NCBI GenBank assembly: GCA_963784995.1
Contig: CAWATZ010000001.1
Span: 124,001-188,000 of the forward strand
Direction: 5' to 3'
From: CAWATZ01 sp963784995
Lineage (GTDB): Bacteria; Planctomycetota; Planctomycetia; Gemmatales; Gemmataceae
DNA length: 64,000 nucleotides
The translations under genes and the position numbers were made by a program. Below, piece by piece: positions 32,697 to 40,637 of the stretch. Each line of letters begins with the position of its first letter. Within the stretch, counting starts at the first letter, position 1. The notes beneath the pieces are model-generated. The model worked only from the letters and a program-made list of their open reading frames with translations, did no database searches and was not told the DNA's origin.

Positions 32697-33563
32697 CTAC
32701 CCGCTGTTACGCTCCGACCCACGCGATGGTTCATCGCGGTAATTGGGCTGATTGCCCCAGTGCAATTTCTGGTGCAAGGTCTGGTAATAGTTCCTTCCGG
32801 GCACCTTGACCAGCTGGAAACGCACCGGAGCGCTGCGCAGCGTGACCCGGTGCCGGTCGGTCAACGGCAGTTGCTCCTGACCGTCGATGACCAGCGTGGC
32901 GCTCTCGTCGGAGCGGTTAATCTCGATGGTGTACACCTTGCTGGCCGAATCGACCAGGGGGCGCTGGGTCAGCGTGTGCGGGCAGATGGGGGTGATGACG
33001 AACGCTTCCAGCTCCTGACTCAGGATCGGCCCGCCGGCCGACAGGCTGTGGGCCGTCGAGCCGATCGGCGTGCTGAGGATCAGGCCGTCGCCGCTGTAGC
33101 GCGACACGGGCACGTTGTCAATGAGCAGGTTCAGGTCGATCATGTGGAAGGGCGGGCCGGTGACCAGGGCAATCTCGTTGAGGCCCAGAAAGGTCCGCAG
33201 GACGCCGGGGCCCTCGACCACGCACTCGAACATCAGATGCTGGGTGACGTGGTAGTCGCCGCGCAGCACCTCGGGAAAGCAGCAGCGCAGCTCGCCGGGG
33301 TTGAGGTCGGCCAGGAAGCCGAGCCGGCCCAGGTTGATCCCCAGCACGGGGACCTGCCGATAGCCCATCTGCCGGGCCGCTCGCAGGATCGAGCCGTCGC
33401 CGCCCAGCACCAGCGTCAGGTCGGCCGACTCGTTGGAGAGGTCGCGGGTGAAGGTCAGGTCCTCGACCACGATGGCGCAGGACTCGCACAGGAGGGGCCG
33501 GAGCTGCTCCAGCTCCTCGCTGACGCCGGGACGGTCCCCATTGCCTAATACGAAGAGTCGCAT
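32697..33563 (-). CDS. nadK: NAD kinase
   Basis: A 288-residue cytoplasmic NAD kinase that phosphorylates NAD to NADP using ATP. It carries the diagnostic GGDGS motif (LTLVLGGDGSILRAAR). The second conserved block PVLGINLGRLGFLAD follows, then SRYSGDGLILSTPIGSTAHS, the catalytic and substrate-binding region. The glycine-rich ending before PICPHTLTQRPLV is also typical. Length and motif order match the bacterial family. It follows dxs on the same strand with a gap of about 120 bases containing a short inverted repeat. Confidence 0.95.
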   Translation of the reverse strand: MRLFVLGNGDRPGVSEELEQLRPLLCESCAIVVEDLTFTRDLSNESADLTLVLGGDGSILRAARQMGYRQVPVLGINLGRLGFLADLNPGELRCCFPEVLRGDYHVTQHLMFECVVEGPGVLRTFLGLNEIALVTGPPFHMIDLNLLIDNVPVSRYSGDGLILSTPIGSTAHSLSAGGPILSQELEAFVITPICPHTLTQRPLVDSASKVYTIEINRSDESATLVIDGQEQLPLTDRHRVTLRSAPVRFQLVKVPGRNYYQTLHQKLHWGNQPNYRDEPSRGSERNSG

Positions 33564-33662
33564 AGGATGATTTCAATGCTTTCCAGCAGATCACCTGGCG
33601 ACAAAGTCAGGTGCGGATTGAAACCAGATCCCGGCCACGTCCAGGCCCAGTTCCGCCTGAGC

Positions 33663-33695
33663 CCAGGAGTCAGAAAGTGCTTTACTGACTCCTGG
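33663..33695. repeat. 11-bp-arm inverted repeat overlapping the dxs stop
   Basis: Arms CCAGGAGTCAG (33663-33673) and CTGACTCCTGG (33685-33695) are perfect. A third GACTCCTGG follows at about 33701. The dxs stop codon (33682-33684) lies inside the loop, so the element shapes the end of that protein. Confidence 0.8.
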
Positions 33696-35610
33696 TTATT
33701 GACTCCTGGCTCCTCAACTCAGCCGTGTCCCTCCCCAGAGCCTTGCGGACCGTGCAGCAGATCCCGGCCACGTCCAGCCCCAACTCCGCCAGCAGCTCGC
33801 TCCGTTCCGCATGCTCGACGAACCGATCCGGCAGCCCGAGCCGCACCAGGCGGCGCGTGTCGAGCCCGGCGTTGTTGGCCTCCTCCAGCAGTGTACTGCC
33901 AAAGCCGCCTTGCAGGCAACCCTCCTCGACCGTCACCACCAGCGGCACCTCCTCCACCGCCTTGAGCAAGGTGTTCCGGTCCAGCGGCTTGACAAAGCGG
34001 GCGTTGATCACGCCCACGCTCAGACCTTCCTTGTTCAGCTCCTGGGCCGCCTTGACGCAGGTGCCGAATAGAGTGCCGTAAGCCACCAGGATGGCGTCCT
34101 CGCCCCACTCGTAGACCTCGGCACAACCCAGTTCCACTTGCTGGTAGGAACGCTCGACCTTCTCCAGGTTGGCCTTGGGATAGCGGATGGCCACGGGGTT
34201 GTTCTGCTTCAGGGCAAAGCGCAGCATGGGTGCCACGTCCAGCTCGTCGCCGGGGGCCATCACCACGAAGTTCGGGAAGATCCGGGTGTAAGCGATGTCG
34301 AAAACCCCATGATGGGTCGGACCGTCGGGCCCGGTCAGGCCGGAGCGGTCCATGGTGAAGACCACCGGCAGGTTCTGCAAGGCCACCTCCTGGAACAGCT
34401 GGTCAAACGAGCGTTGCAGGAAGGTGGAGTAGATGTCCACGATCGGCCGGGCACCGGCCCTGGCCGCCCCGGCGGCGAAGGCCACCGCATGCGATTCGCA
34501 GATGCCCACGTCAAAGAACCGATCCGGGAAGTCCGTCCGGACCTTCTCCAGCTTGTTGCCCTGGCACATGGCCGCGGTCAGGACCGAGACGCGCCGATCG
34601 CTCTGCATGGCCTCGTAGATGGCTGCACTCACCGCATCGGTATAACCCCGGCTGCCGCCGCGCTTCAGGGCCACGATGGTCCGGTTTGGCCCGACCTTCT
34701 CGAAGACCGGCGGCGTGTGGTAGGTGACCGGATCGGCACTGGCCTCCGGCACGCCCTGCCCTTTCTGGGTCAGCACGTGCAGCAGCACCGGGCCTTGCAG
34801 CTTCTTGACGTCCGCCAACCAGCGGCGCAGCGTCGGCAGATCGTGGCCGTCGATGGGTCCGAAATAGCGGAAACCCAGCTCCTCGAACAGCATGCCGCCG
34901 GTAAAGAAGGCCTTCATGCCGCCCTTGAGCTGTTCCAGGGCGTGGGTGGCCATGCCGCCGATCAGCGGGATTTTCTGCAAGAAGTCGCGGACGTGCCGCT
35001 TGGAATCGCGGTAGAAGCTGGTCAGCCGGGCCTGGTCCAGGCAGCGGGCCAGGGCGCCGACGCGCGGACAGATCGACATCTTGTTGTCGTTGAGGATCAC
35101 CAGCAGGTTGCGGTTCAGCTCGCCGGCATTGTTGAACGCCTCGAAGACGATCCCCGACGGCAGCGCCCCATCGCCAATGACCGCCACGCTGTGGGCGTCC
35201 TCCCGGCCCATCATCTCGTCGCCCAGCTTCAGGCCCAGGGCGCACGAGACACTGCAGCCGGCGTGGCCGGTCATGAACAGGTCGTAGGGGCTCTCCTGCG
35301 GATTGGGATAGCCCATCAGGCCGCCGCGGGTGCGGATCGATTCAAATTGGTGGTAACGGCCGGTGATCAGCTTGTGGGGATAGATCTGATGGCCGGTGTC
35401 CCAGATGAGCCGGTCGCGGCGGAAATCAAAGGTCAGGTGCAGGGCCAGGCACAGCTCGACCACGCCCAGGTTGCTGGCGAAGTGGGCCGGGCGAATGCTC
35501 AGGACCCGCACCAGCTCGTCGCGCATCTCCTGGGCCAGCTGCAGCAGCTGGGCGTCGCTCAGGCCCTGCAAGTCTTGCGGCGAGGCGATTTGGGGCAGAA
35601 GTGCGGTCAT
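33682..35610 (-). CDS. dxs: 1-deoxy-D-xylulose-5-phosphate synthase
   Basis: A 642-residue thiamine-diphosphate enzyme that condenses pyruvate and glyceraldehyde 3-phosphate, the first step of the MEP isoprenoid pathway. ThDP-binding motif: VIGDGALPSGIVFEAFNNAG, ending in NDNKMSI. Conserved substrate parts are GHQIYPHKLITGR, TGHAGCSVSCALG and, in the second domain, DRSGLTGPDGPTHHG. The transketolase C-terminal domain ends near GRDTAEL. The last residues (RSQESITRSQ) are encoded by a repeated AGGAGTCAAT-type palindrome and are probably not native. The neighbouring polyprenyl synthase and xseBA form the common isoprenoid/exonuclease VII cluster. Confidence 0.96.
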   Translation of the reverse strand: MTALLPQIASPQDLQGLSDAQLLQLAQEMRDELVRVLSIRPAHFASNLGVVELCLALHLTFDFRRDRLIWDTGHQIYPHKLITGRYHQFESIRTRGGLMGYPNPQESPYDLFMTGHAGCSVSCALGLKLGDEMMGREDAHSVAVIGDGALPSGIVFEAFNNAGELNRNLLVILNDNKMSICPRVGALARCLDQARLTSFYRDSKRHVRDFLQKIPLIGGMATHALEQLKGGMKAFFTGGMLFEELGFRYFGPIDGHDLPTLRRWLADVKKLQGPVLLHVLTQKGQGVPEASADPVTYHTPPVFEKVGPNRTIVALKRGGSRGYTDAVSAAIYEAMQSDRRVSVLTAAMCQGNKLEKVRTDFPDRFFDVGICESHAVAFAAGAARAGARPIVDIYSTFLQRSFDQLFQEVALQNLPVVFTMDRSGLTGPDGPTHHGVFDIAYTRIFPNFVVMAPGDELDVAPMLRFALKQNNPVAIRYPKANLEKVERSYQQVELGCAEVYEWGEDAILVAYGTLFGTCVKAAQELNKEGLSVGVINARFVKPLDRNTLLKAVEEVPLVVTVEEGCLQGGFGSTLLEEANNAGLDTRRLVRLGLPDRFVEHAERSELLAELGLDVAGICCTVRKALGRDTAELRSQESITRSQ

Positions 35611-35628
35611 TGTCGTTGTCCTTAATCC

Positions 35629-35714
35629 AAGAACTCACCACAGAGGACACAGAGGAAGAACAAAAGACAATTGGTTTTCCTCTGTGTTCTCTGTGTCCTC
35701 TGTGGTGAGTTCTT
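35629..35714. repeat. Near-perfect palindrome (CCACAGAGGACACAGAGG)
   Basis: Arm 1 (35629-35657) contains AAGAACTCACCACAGAGGAC. It is complementary to the end of arm 2 (35679-35714), which includes a second CTCTGTGT unit. It lies between the polyprenyl synthase stop (35721) and the dxs start (35610). Confidence 0.85.
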
Positions 35715-35720
35715 CCGATG

Positions 35721-36746
35721 TTACCGATCGCGTTCCAGGACGAACGAAACCAGTTCCAGCAGTCGCCCGACCGCCGGACCAAGGGGCGCAGAGCGCTCCC
35801 GCGCTTGCTGGCAGAGCCGTTCGGCGCGGCGCCGGCTTTCCGCGACTCCGAGAAAGCCCGGATACGTCAGCTTACCTCGTGCAGCGTCCTTCTGCACCCG
35901 TTTCCCGGTTAATTCGGCGTTCCCTTCCACGTCGAGCAGGTCATCGGTGATCTGGAACACCTGTCCCAGGCACCGGCCGTAGGCGTCGAATCGCTCGACC
36001 AGGTCCCTGTGGGGAGGCCCTTTGTCGGCGTGGGCCGCCAGGACTCCCAGCTGGAGGCTGGCCCGGATCAGGGCGCCCGTCTTGAGGGAGTGCAGTTGTT
36101 CCAGCCCCTCGATGGTGCGCTCCGCCAGGGCCCGTCCCGCCGAGGACAGTTGACCTTCCCACGCCAGGTCGTCCACTTGCCCGCCGACCATGCCGGCAGC
36201 CCCGGCCCTCCGGGCCAGTTCGCGACAGCAGGCCGCGGCCGTCACGGGGGGATAACCCTCGGCCAGCACCTCGAAGGCCATCGTCAGCAAGGCGTCGCCG
36301 GCCAGGATGGCCAGGGCCTCGCCGAATTTCTTGTGACAGGTCGGCATGCCGCGGCGCAGGTCGTCATCGTCCATGGCCGGCAGGTCGTCGTGAATCAGCG
36401 AGTACGTGTGGATCATCTCCACCGCACACGCCCCGGGCCACGCATTGACCGCCGATCCCCCGGCACACGCCTCCGCCGCCAGCACCACCAGCAGCGGCCG
36501 GAACCGTTTGCCGGGGGCCAGCAGGCTGTAACGCATGGCCTCGCGAAGCCCCTCCGGCAGGCCCGGCCTGAGTTTCAGGGCCTGCTCCAGATGTTTCTCG
36601 ACCTCGGACCGGCGCTCATTCAGGTACACGTGCAAGGATGTCAAGGTCCGCCGCCCGCTCCTGGAGACCCGGAAAGGTCCGGTCTGTTCCGAAGAACAGG
36701 CCCGATCTTTCCCTCTCTGTAAAGGTAACTGCGCGGATCTTACCAT
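35721..36746 (-). CDS. ispA: Polyprenyl (farnesyl/geranylgeranyl) diphosphate synthase
   Basis: A trans-isoprenyl synthase that elongates allylic diphosphates with isopentenyl diphosphate. First Asp-rich motif: IHDDLPAMDDDDLRRG; second: QITDDLLDVEG. Also GKRFRPLLVVLAAEA and the GGQVDDLAWEG segment are present. Homology starts around LTSLHVYLNERRSEVEK, so the true start lies between 36629 and 36746. I give the ATG at 36746; TTG 36644 and GTG 36629 are alternatives, each without a clear ribosome site. The open frame continues to 36893 and would overlap xseB, which is unlikely to be real. Product length (FPP or GGPP) cannot be deduced safely. Confidence 0.9.
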   Translation of the reverse strand: MVRSAQLPLQRGKDRACSSEQTGPFRVSRSGRRTLTSLHVYLNERRSEVEKHLEQALKLRPGLPEGLREAMRYSLLAPGKRFRPLLVVLAAEACAGGSAVNAWPGACAVEMIHTYSLIHDDLPAMDDDDLRRGMPTCHKKFGEALAILAGDALLTMAFEVLAEGYPPVTAAACCRELARRAGAAGMVGGQVDDLAWEGQLSSAGRALAERTIEGLEQLHSLKTGALIRASLQLGVLAAHADKGPPHRDLVERFDAYGRCLGQVFQITDDLLDVEGNAELTGKRVQKDAARGKLTYPGFLGVAESRRRAERLCQQARERSAPLGPAVGRLLELVSFVLERDR

Positions 36747-36837
36747 TAACCGCAATTTCCCGGCAATGGCACTGTCCGGGAAAGCGGCGCAATCAGGAGA
36801 ATTCCTCTCTCCTGAACTTAAAGCTAGGGAAGTTGCG

Positions 36838-37128
36838 TCATTGGGGAAGGCCATCGGGGCCGCGACTGGCCCTTCGGATCGCGGTGGACTCATGCTTGAA
36901 CGGCTGCAGCAGCGGCGTTCCGTTCTCGTCGGTCCCGGTCAAGAGCAGGATGCGCTGTTCGGCCTGGCGGAGCTTGCCGTGGCAGCGTTTGATCAGGCCA
37001 ACACCCTGTTCATAGCGTGCCAGGGCCTCGTCCAGACCGAGCCGGCCGTCCTCCAGTTCGCGGACCACGCGCTCCAGTTCCAGCAGCGATTGCTCGAAGG
37101 TCAGATTGTCGAGGAGGTTCTCGTTCAT
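36838..37128 (-). CDS. xseB: Exodeoxyribonuclease VII small subunit
   Basis: A 96-residue helical protein that joins several copies to XseA to form exonuclease VII, degrading single-stranded DNA. The family motif is clear: LTFEQSLLELERVVRELEDG, followed by LGLDEALARYEQGV and LIKRCHGKLRQAEQRI. Length is slightly above the usual 75-85 because of a C-terminal tail (TPLLQPFKHES...). It lies directly after xseA, separated only by a perfect 33-bp-arm palindrome, and before the polyprenyl synthase gene as in many bacteria. Confidence 0.95.
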   Translation of the reverse strand: MNENLLDNLTFEQSLLELERVVRELEDGRLGLDEALARYEQGVGLIKRCHGKLRQAEQRILLLTGTDENGTPLLQPFKHESTAIRRASRGPDGLPQ

Positions 37129-37143
37129 GATGGTGCCTTTCCT

Positions 37144-37220
37144 CCCCGGTCAGTTAGCCCGAAGCGCCAGCGAGGGCATACAAGATTCCCTCGCTGGCGC
37201 TTCGGGCTAACTGACCGGGG
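37144..37220. repeat. Perfect 33-bp-arm palindrome between xseA and xseB
   Basis: Arms 37144-37176 and 37188-37220 (CGGTCAGTTAGCCCGAAGCG...) with an 11-base loop. The xseA stop (37207-37209) falls within one arm, so the last few xseA codons come from the repeat. Confidence 0.92.
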
Positions 37221-38448
37221 TGCGAGTCACGGATTCGACCCGGCTGACGATCTCTCCCTGGTGCAAGTGGATCAGGACCAGGTCGCCGGGCTGGACCTGG
37301 TCGGCCGAGCGGACCACCTGGCGGTCGGGGAGCCGGCGCGTCAGGCTGTACCCGCGGGCCAGGACGTTGAGGGGGCTGAGCGATGCCAGCTGGGCGGCCT
37401 GAGCGGTCAGCCGATCCGCGGCCCGGGTCAGACGCTGCTGCATGGCCCGGTTCAGCCGGTCGGCCAGGTCATCGACGTGCCGTTCCTCGTCCCGGATGCG
37501 TTCGAGCGGCTCGCGGAAGCAGCGCCGGCCGGCCAGGTCGTCGAGCCGGCCCTGGGCCCGTTCCAGGTTGCGCCCCAGCAGCAGGCGAAACTGCTCCTCC
37601 AGGCCCACCAGCCAGCTCAGCACTTCCTTGCGGTCCGGCACCACGCGCTCGGCCGCCTCGCTGGGAGTCAGGGCCCGGCAGTCCGCGACCAGGTCGGCGA
37701 TGGTCAGGTCGGTCTCGTGGCCGATGCCGGTGACCACCGGAATGCGCGAGCTGTGGATGGCCTCGGCGACGATTTCCTCGTTGAAAGGCCAGAGGTCTTC
37801 CAGGGTGCCGCCGCCCCGGCCCAGGATCAGGACGTCAATCCTTCCCCCGGAACCGATCCGATTGACCCGGGCGATCGTCTCGGCGATTTCCTGGGCGGCT
37901 CCCTCGCCCTGGATGCGCGACGGACAGATCCACACTTCCACGACCGGCCAGCGGCGATTGAGGATCTCGAGCATGTCCCGCACCGCCGCCCCGGTGGGGC
38001 TGGTGATCAGGGCGATGCGGCGGGGAATGCGCGGCAGCTTCTTCTTGCGGGCCGGCTGAAACCAGCCGCGCACCGAGAGCTTTTCCTTCAGCTGGCGGAA
38101 CGCCAGCTCCAGCGGACCGATCCCCTTGGGCTGGACCTCCTCGATCTGCAGCTGATACTCGCCGCGCTGCACGTACAGCGTCAGCCGGCCCTTGACGATC
38201 ACCTTCATGCCGTCCTGCAAGTCGAAACGCAGCCGGAGGGCCACGCCGCGATAAACGACCGCCTTGAGCGGCGCTTCCTCGTCCTTGAGGGTCAGGTAGA
38301 CGTGGCCGGAACTGGGCCGGGCCAGGTTGGAGACTTCCCCTTCGACCCAGACAATGCCGTGGGCCTCTTCGAGAATGCGCTTGATGTTCTGCGTCAGCTC
38401 ACCGACGCCGAACACCTTGACGTCAGTTGGTGGGAACAGGGCGCTCAT
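37207..38448 (-). CDS. xseA: Exodeoxyribonuclease VII large subunit
   Basis: A 413-residue catalytic subunit of exonuclease VII. I chose the ATG giving MSALFPPTDVKVFGVGELTQ; the frame is open 52 codons further but without homology. An OB-fold domain (about 10-105: VWVEGEVSNLARPSSGHVYL) is followed by the catalytic domain with LITSPTGAAVRDML, ILGRGGGTLEDLWPFNEE and VTGIGHETDLTIADLVAD. A coiled-coil region leads to the C-terminal beta segment (LARGYSLTRR). The stop codon lies inside a palindrome, so the final residues (about VTRTPVS) are repeat-derived. Confidence 0.95.
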   Translation of the reverse strand: MSALFPPTDVKVFGVGELTQNIKRILEEAHGIVWVEGEVSNLARPSSGHVYLTLKDEEAPLKAVVYRGVALRLRFDLQDGMKVIVKGRLTLYVQRGEYQLQIEEVQPKGIGPLELAFRQLKEKLSVRGWFQPARKKKLPRIPRRIALITSPTGAAVRDMLEILNRRWPVVEVWICPSRIQGEGAAQEIAETIARVNRIGSGGRIDVLILGRGGGTLEDLWPFNEEIVAEAIHSSRIPVVTGIGHETDLTIADLVADCRALTPSEAAERVVPDRKEVLSWLVGLEEQFRLLLGRNLERAQGRLDDLAGRRCFREPLERIRDEERHVDDLADRLNRAMQQRLTRAADRLTAQAAQLASLSPLNVLARGYSLTRRLPDRQVVRSADQVQPGDLVLIHLHQGEIVSRVESVTRTPVS

Positions 38449-38584
38449 CCGTCGCTTCCCGGAAGGTTTGGGTGAATTTCCTTCCAGAGTACACCAGTTC
38501 ATCTGGAAAGAGCAAGAGGAGACTTGCCCTTTTCCGAATATCGACGGAGAGGATGGGAAAGCTGGAGCAAAACCGGGGGCGGCC

Positions 38585-39001
38585 TCACTCGATCTTGATG
38601 TCAAAGAAGTCGCCGCTCCGCTTGACTTCGTACTTCAGCGGCGAACTGTCCAGATCGGCGTACCTGGCGATGACCTCCTTCAGTTCGGATGAAGCCCTCG
38701 GCGGGACCTTGTGGGTCAGCTCGTCCGAGCTGACGTTGTATCTGAGGATGACGGTGTGCGAACCCAGGGTACATCCCGGTTGCTGCCGGCTGAACTGCAA
38801 GGTGAACTTGCCGTTATCGTCGGTCAGTCCACTGCTGGGCCGGCCGCCGTCGGTGGGGAAGAACTTCACGATCGTACTGGGCACGGGCTGGCCGTTGCAG
38901 GTGAGCTTGCCGGTGACCTTGACCAGACCCGATCCCGAACAGCCGCTCACCGCCAGCAGCAGAGACAGGACCAGAACAGGCCCGCTCTTGCGAGCATTCA
39001 T
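38585..39001 (-). CDS. Small lipoprotein with carboxypeptidase-regulatory-like fold
   Basis: A 138-residue exported lipoprotein. The signal sequence MNARKSGPVLVLSLLLAVSG is followed by the acylated Cys (lipobox VSGC, Cys 21). The mature part has the beta-sandwich pattern common in planctomycete lipoproteins: VKVTGKLTCNGQPVPSTIV, FFPTDG and LTDDNGKFTL. It ends in YEVKRSGDFFDIKIE. It sits 15 bases downstream of a DUF1559 gene on the same strand, a pairing frequent in this phylum, so both probably belong to one exported unit. The exact role is unknown. Confidence 0.85.
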   Translation of the reverse strand: MNARKSGPVLVLSLLLAVSGCSGSGLVKVTGKLTCNGQPVPSTIVKFFPTDGGRPSSGLTDDNGKFTLQFSRQQPGCTLGSHTVILRYNVSSDELTHKVPPRASSELKEVIARYADLDSSPLKYEVKRSGDFFDIKIE

Positions 39002-39016
39002 CAAGTCGGTCCTCCC

Positions 39017-40063
39017 TCAAAAGTTGCCCGCCTGGGCAGGTTCATCCGGGAGGGCGTAGCGGGTGAAGGCCGCGATGTACGGGGTCGGGGCGACGTTGTT
39101 GGTCACCCAGGTGACGTGGCCATCGACCAGGGCGACAAAGATGCCGCCGGTGTGGTCGCTCTCGGCGCCGCGGTCGTTGCCGACTTCGGTGTTGGGCAGC
39201 AGGACGTTCGCGATCATGGTGTTCCAGTTCGACGCTGAGCCGCTGGTGACGCCCATGACGTACCCCTGACCCGCCTCGTTGACGAAGAAGAACGGGTTGG
39301 AGCCATAGCCCTCGTCGATGCGGCCGTGGTAGGCGTAGTTCATCAGCTCCAGGAACAGGAAGGTGTTGCTGGTGCCGTCCGTGACGTCGGTGACGCGCAC
39401 GCTGCTGCCCAGCCAGGCCATGCCTTCGTCGCTCTTGGTGGTGCTGCGTTCGGCGCAGCAGCCGCCGGTTTGCAGGCCGCCGTTGATGCCGTAGTCTTTT
39501 TGCGACTGGAGGTTAGTGTACTGGGCGGGCCCCTTGGAGCTGCCCCGGCGGGCGGAGGGGCAGATGAAGGTCTTTGGCACGCTGGTCGCCGCCAGGGCAT
39601 TGGCCGGATTGCCGAAGCCGCCTCCGGCCGCCTGTGGGCGCGTGTTGGTGGGATTCGAGCCGTATTCCTCGAAAAAGGGCGTGTAGGCCGGGACGTTGAA
39701 GTTGATCTGCTCGTAGATAGCGGTGGCCTCAAGGTAGGGCAGTACGTAGGCCGCCCAGCCGAACGTGCCCCAGGGCAGACCCGTGAAGTGCGGATCGGAC
39801 CAGACGCCGGTGAACGTGGGTGGTGTCTGTCCGGGAGGAATGCCATTGCCCGGGGGGAAGCCCCCCATGGCGTCGTGATAGCTGATGGCCGCGAGGGCCA
39901 GCTGCTTCAGATTGTTGCGGCACTGAGTCGCGGCGGCGGCCTCGCGCACTTTCTGGACAGCAGGCAGCAGCAAGCCAATCAGGATGGCAATAATGGCAAT
40001 GACCACCAGCAACTCGATCAGCGTGAAGCCGGCCCGGGAGCGGTTGGGAGAGGTTCGAGACAT
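39017..40063 (-). CDS. DUF1559 prepilin-like protein
   Basis: A 348-residue protein with the prepilin signature RAGFTLIELLVVIAIIAILI and the conserved LLLPAVQKVREAAAATQC just after it. I chose the ATG at 40063 (MSRTSPNRSRAGFTL); the upstream open frame has no support. The middle region has VLPYLEATAIYEQINF, and the C-terminal signature SDHTGGIFVALVDGHVTWV is typical. It is a second DUF1559 in the window, transcribed together with the downstream lipoprotein. It is presumably processed at G/FTLIE by a prepilin peptidase and exposed outside the cytoplasmic membrane. Confidence 0.93.
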   Translation of the reverse strand: MSRTSPNRSRAGFTLIELLVVIAIIAILIGLLLPAVQKVREAAAATQCRNNLKQLALAAISYHDAMGGFPPGNGIPPGQTPPTFTGVWSDPHFTGLPWGTFGWAAYVLPYLEATAIYEQINFNVPAYTPFFEEYGSNPTNTRPQAAGGGFGNPANALAATSVPKTFICPSARRGSSKGPAQYTNLQSQKDYGINGGLQTGGCCAERSTTKSDEGMAWLGSSVRVTDVTDGTSNTFLFLELMNYAYHGRIDEGYGSNPFFFVNEAGQGYVMGVTSGSASNWNTMIANVLLPNTEVGNDRGAESDHTGGIFVALVDGHVTWVTNNVAPTPYIAAFTRYALPDEPAQAGNF

Positions 40064-40637
40064 GGAATCCCTCGCTGAGATACAGCTTGAGTGAGTTACC
40101 GGGTCAACGATCTTCCCCCTCCGAGGGGAGAAATCGGAAGGGGACGCCAACCCAGGACCAATCTTTCTGCTTGCGACAACGAGAACTGCTACCCTGGCTT
40201 CTCTTTTGCGGACAAGAATTGTATCAGCACAGACAGGAGCCTTTTCAAGGCAACTCTTGCCTGCGTAAGGACTTGGAGATCGCTGAAAAAAAACGCCCTG
40301 TCCAGGTCGGCGCCGGTTGACCAGGAACCGCATGGGAGAGGTCCTTGCTAGAAAACACGCGCGTGCTTCTATCAAGAAGTTGACGGTCGGGAGCGTTTTT
40401 GGAAGCTGGGGTGACAAATTGTCTTGAATCGGTCAAGGACCGGCCACTGCGACGCTCCGGGCCAGTTCTGATGAGTTCCCCTCCTCTCCTCTCGGACAAA
40501 CCGCCCCTGCACAAGAAGGGTCCGGGCGGTTACAATGGCCCGAATCCTGCGGCCGGGAGTTGGACAGGCCCGGCAGCACACAATGTTGCGCTCCAGCACG
40601 CAGGCGTGCCTGTGCTTCGCGAGGGAAAGGACGTGCC
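40064..40637. other. Divergent intergenic region
   Basis: 574 bases between the minus-strand DUF1559 gene and the plus-strand PQQ-like gene. No gene is credible here; it should contain both promoters. I did not find a convincing -35/-10 pair or a strong palindrome, which sets it apart from most other junctions in the window. Confidence 0.5.

Noticed and set aside
40560..40637. Upstream extension of the PQQ-like gene to 40560
   Set aside because: The ATG at 40638 has a strong ribosome site and is followed at once by a signal peptide.
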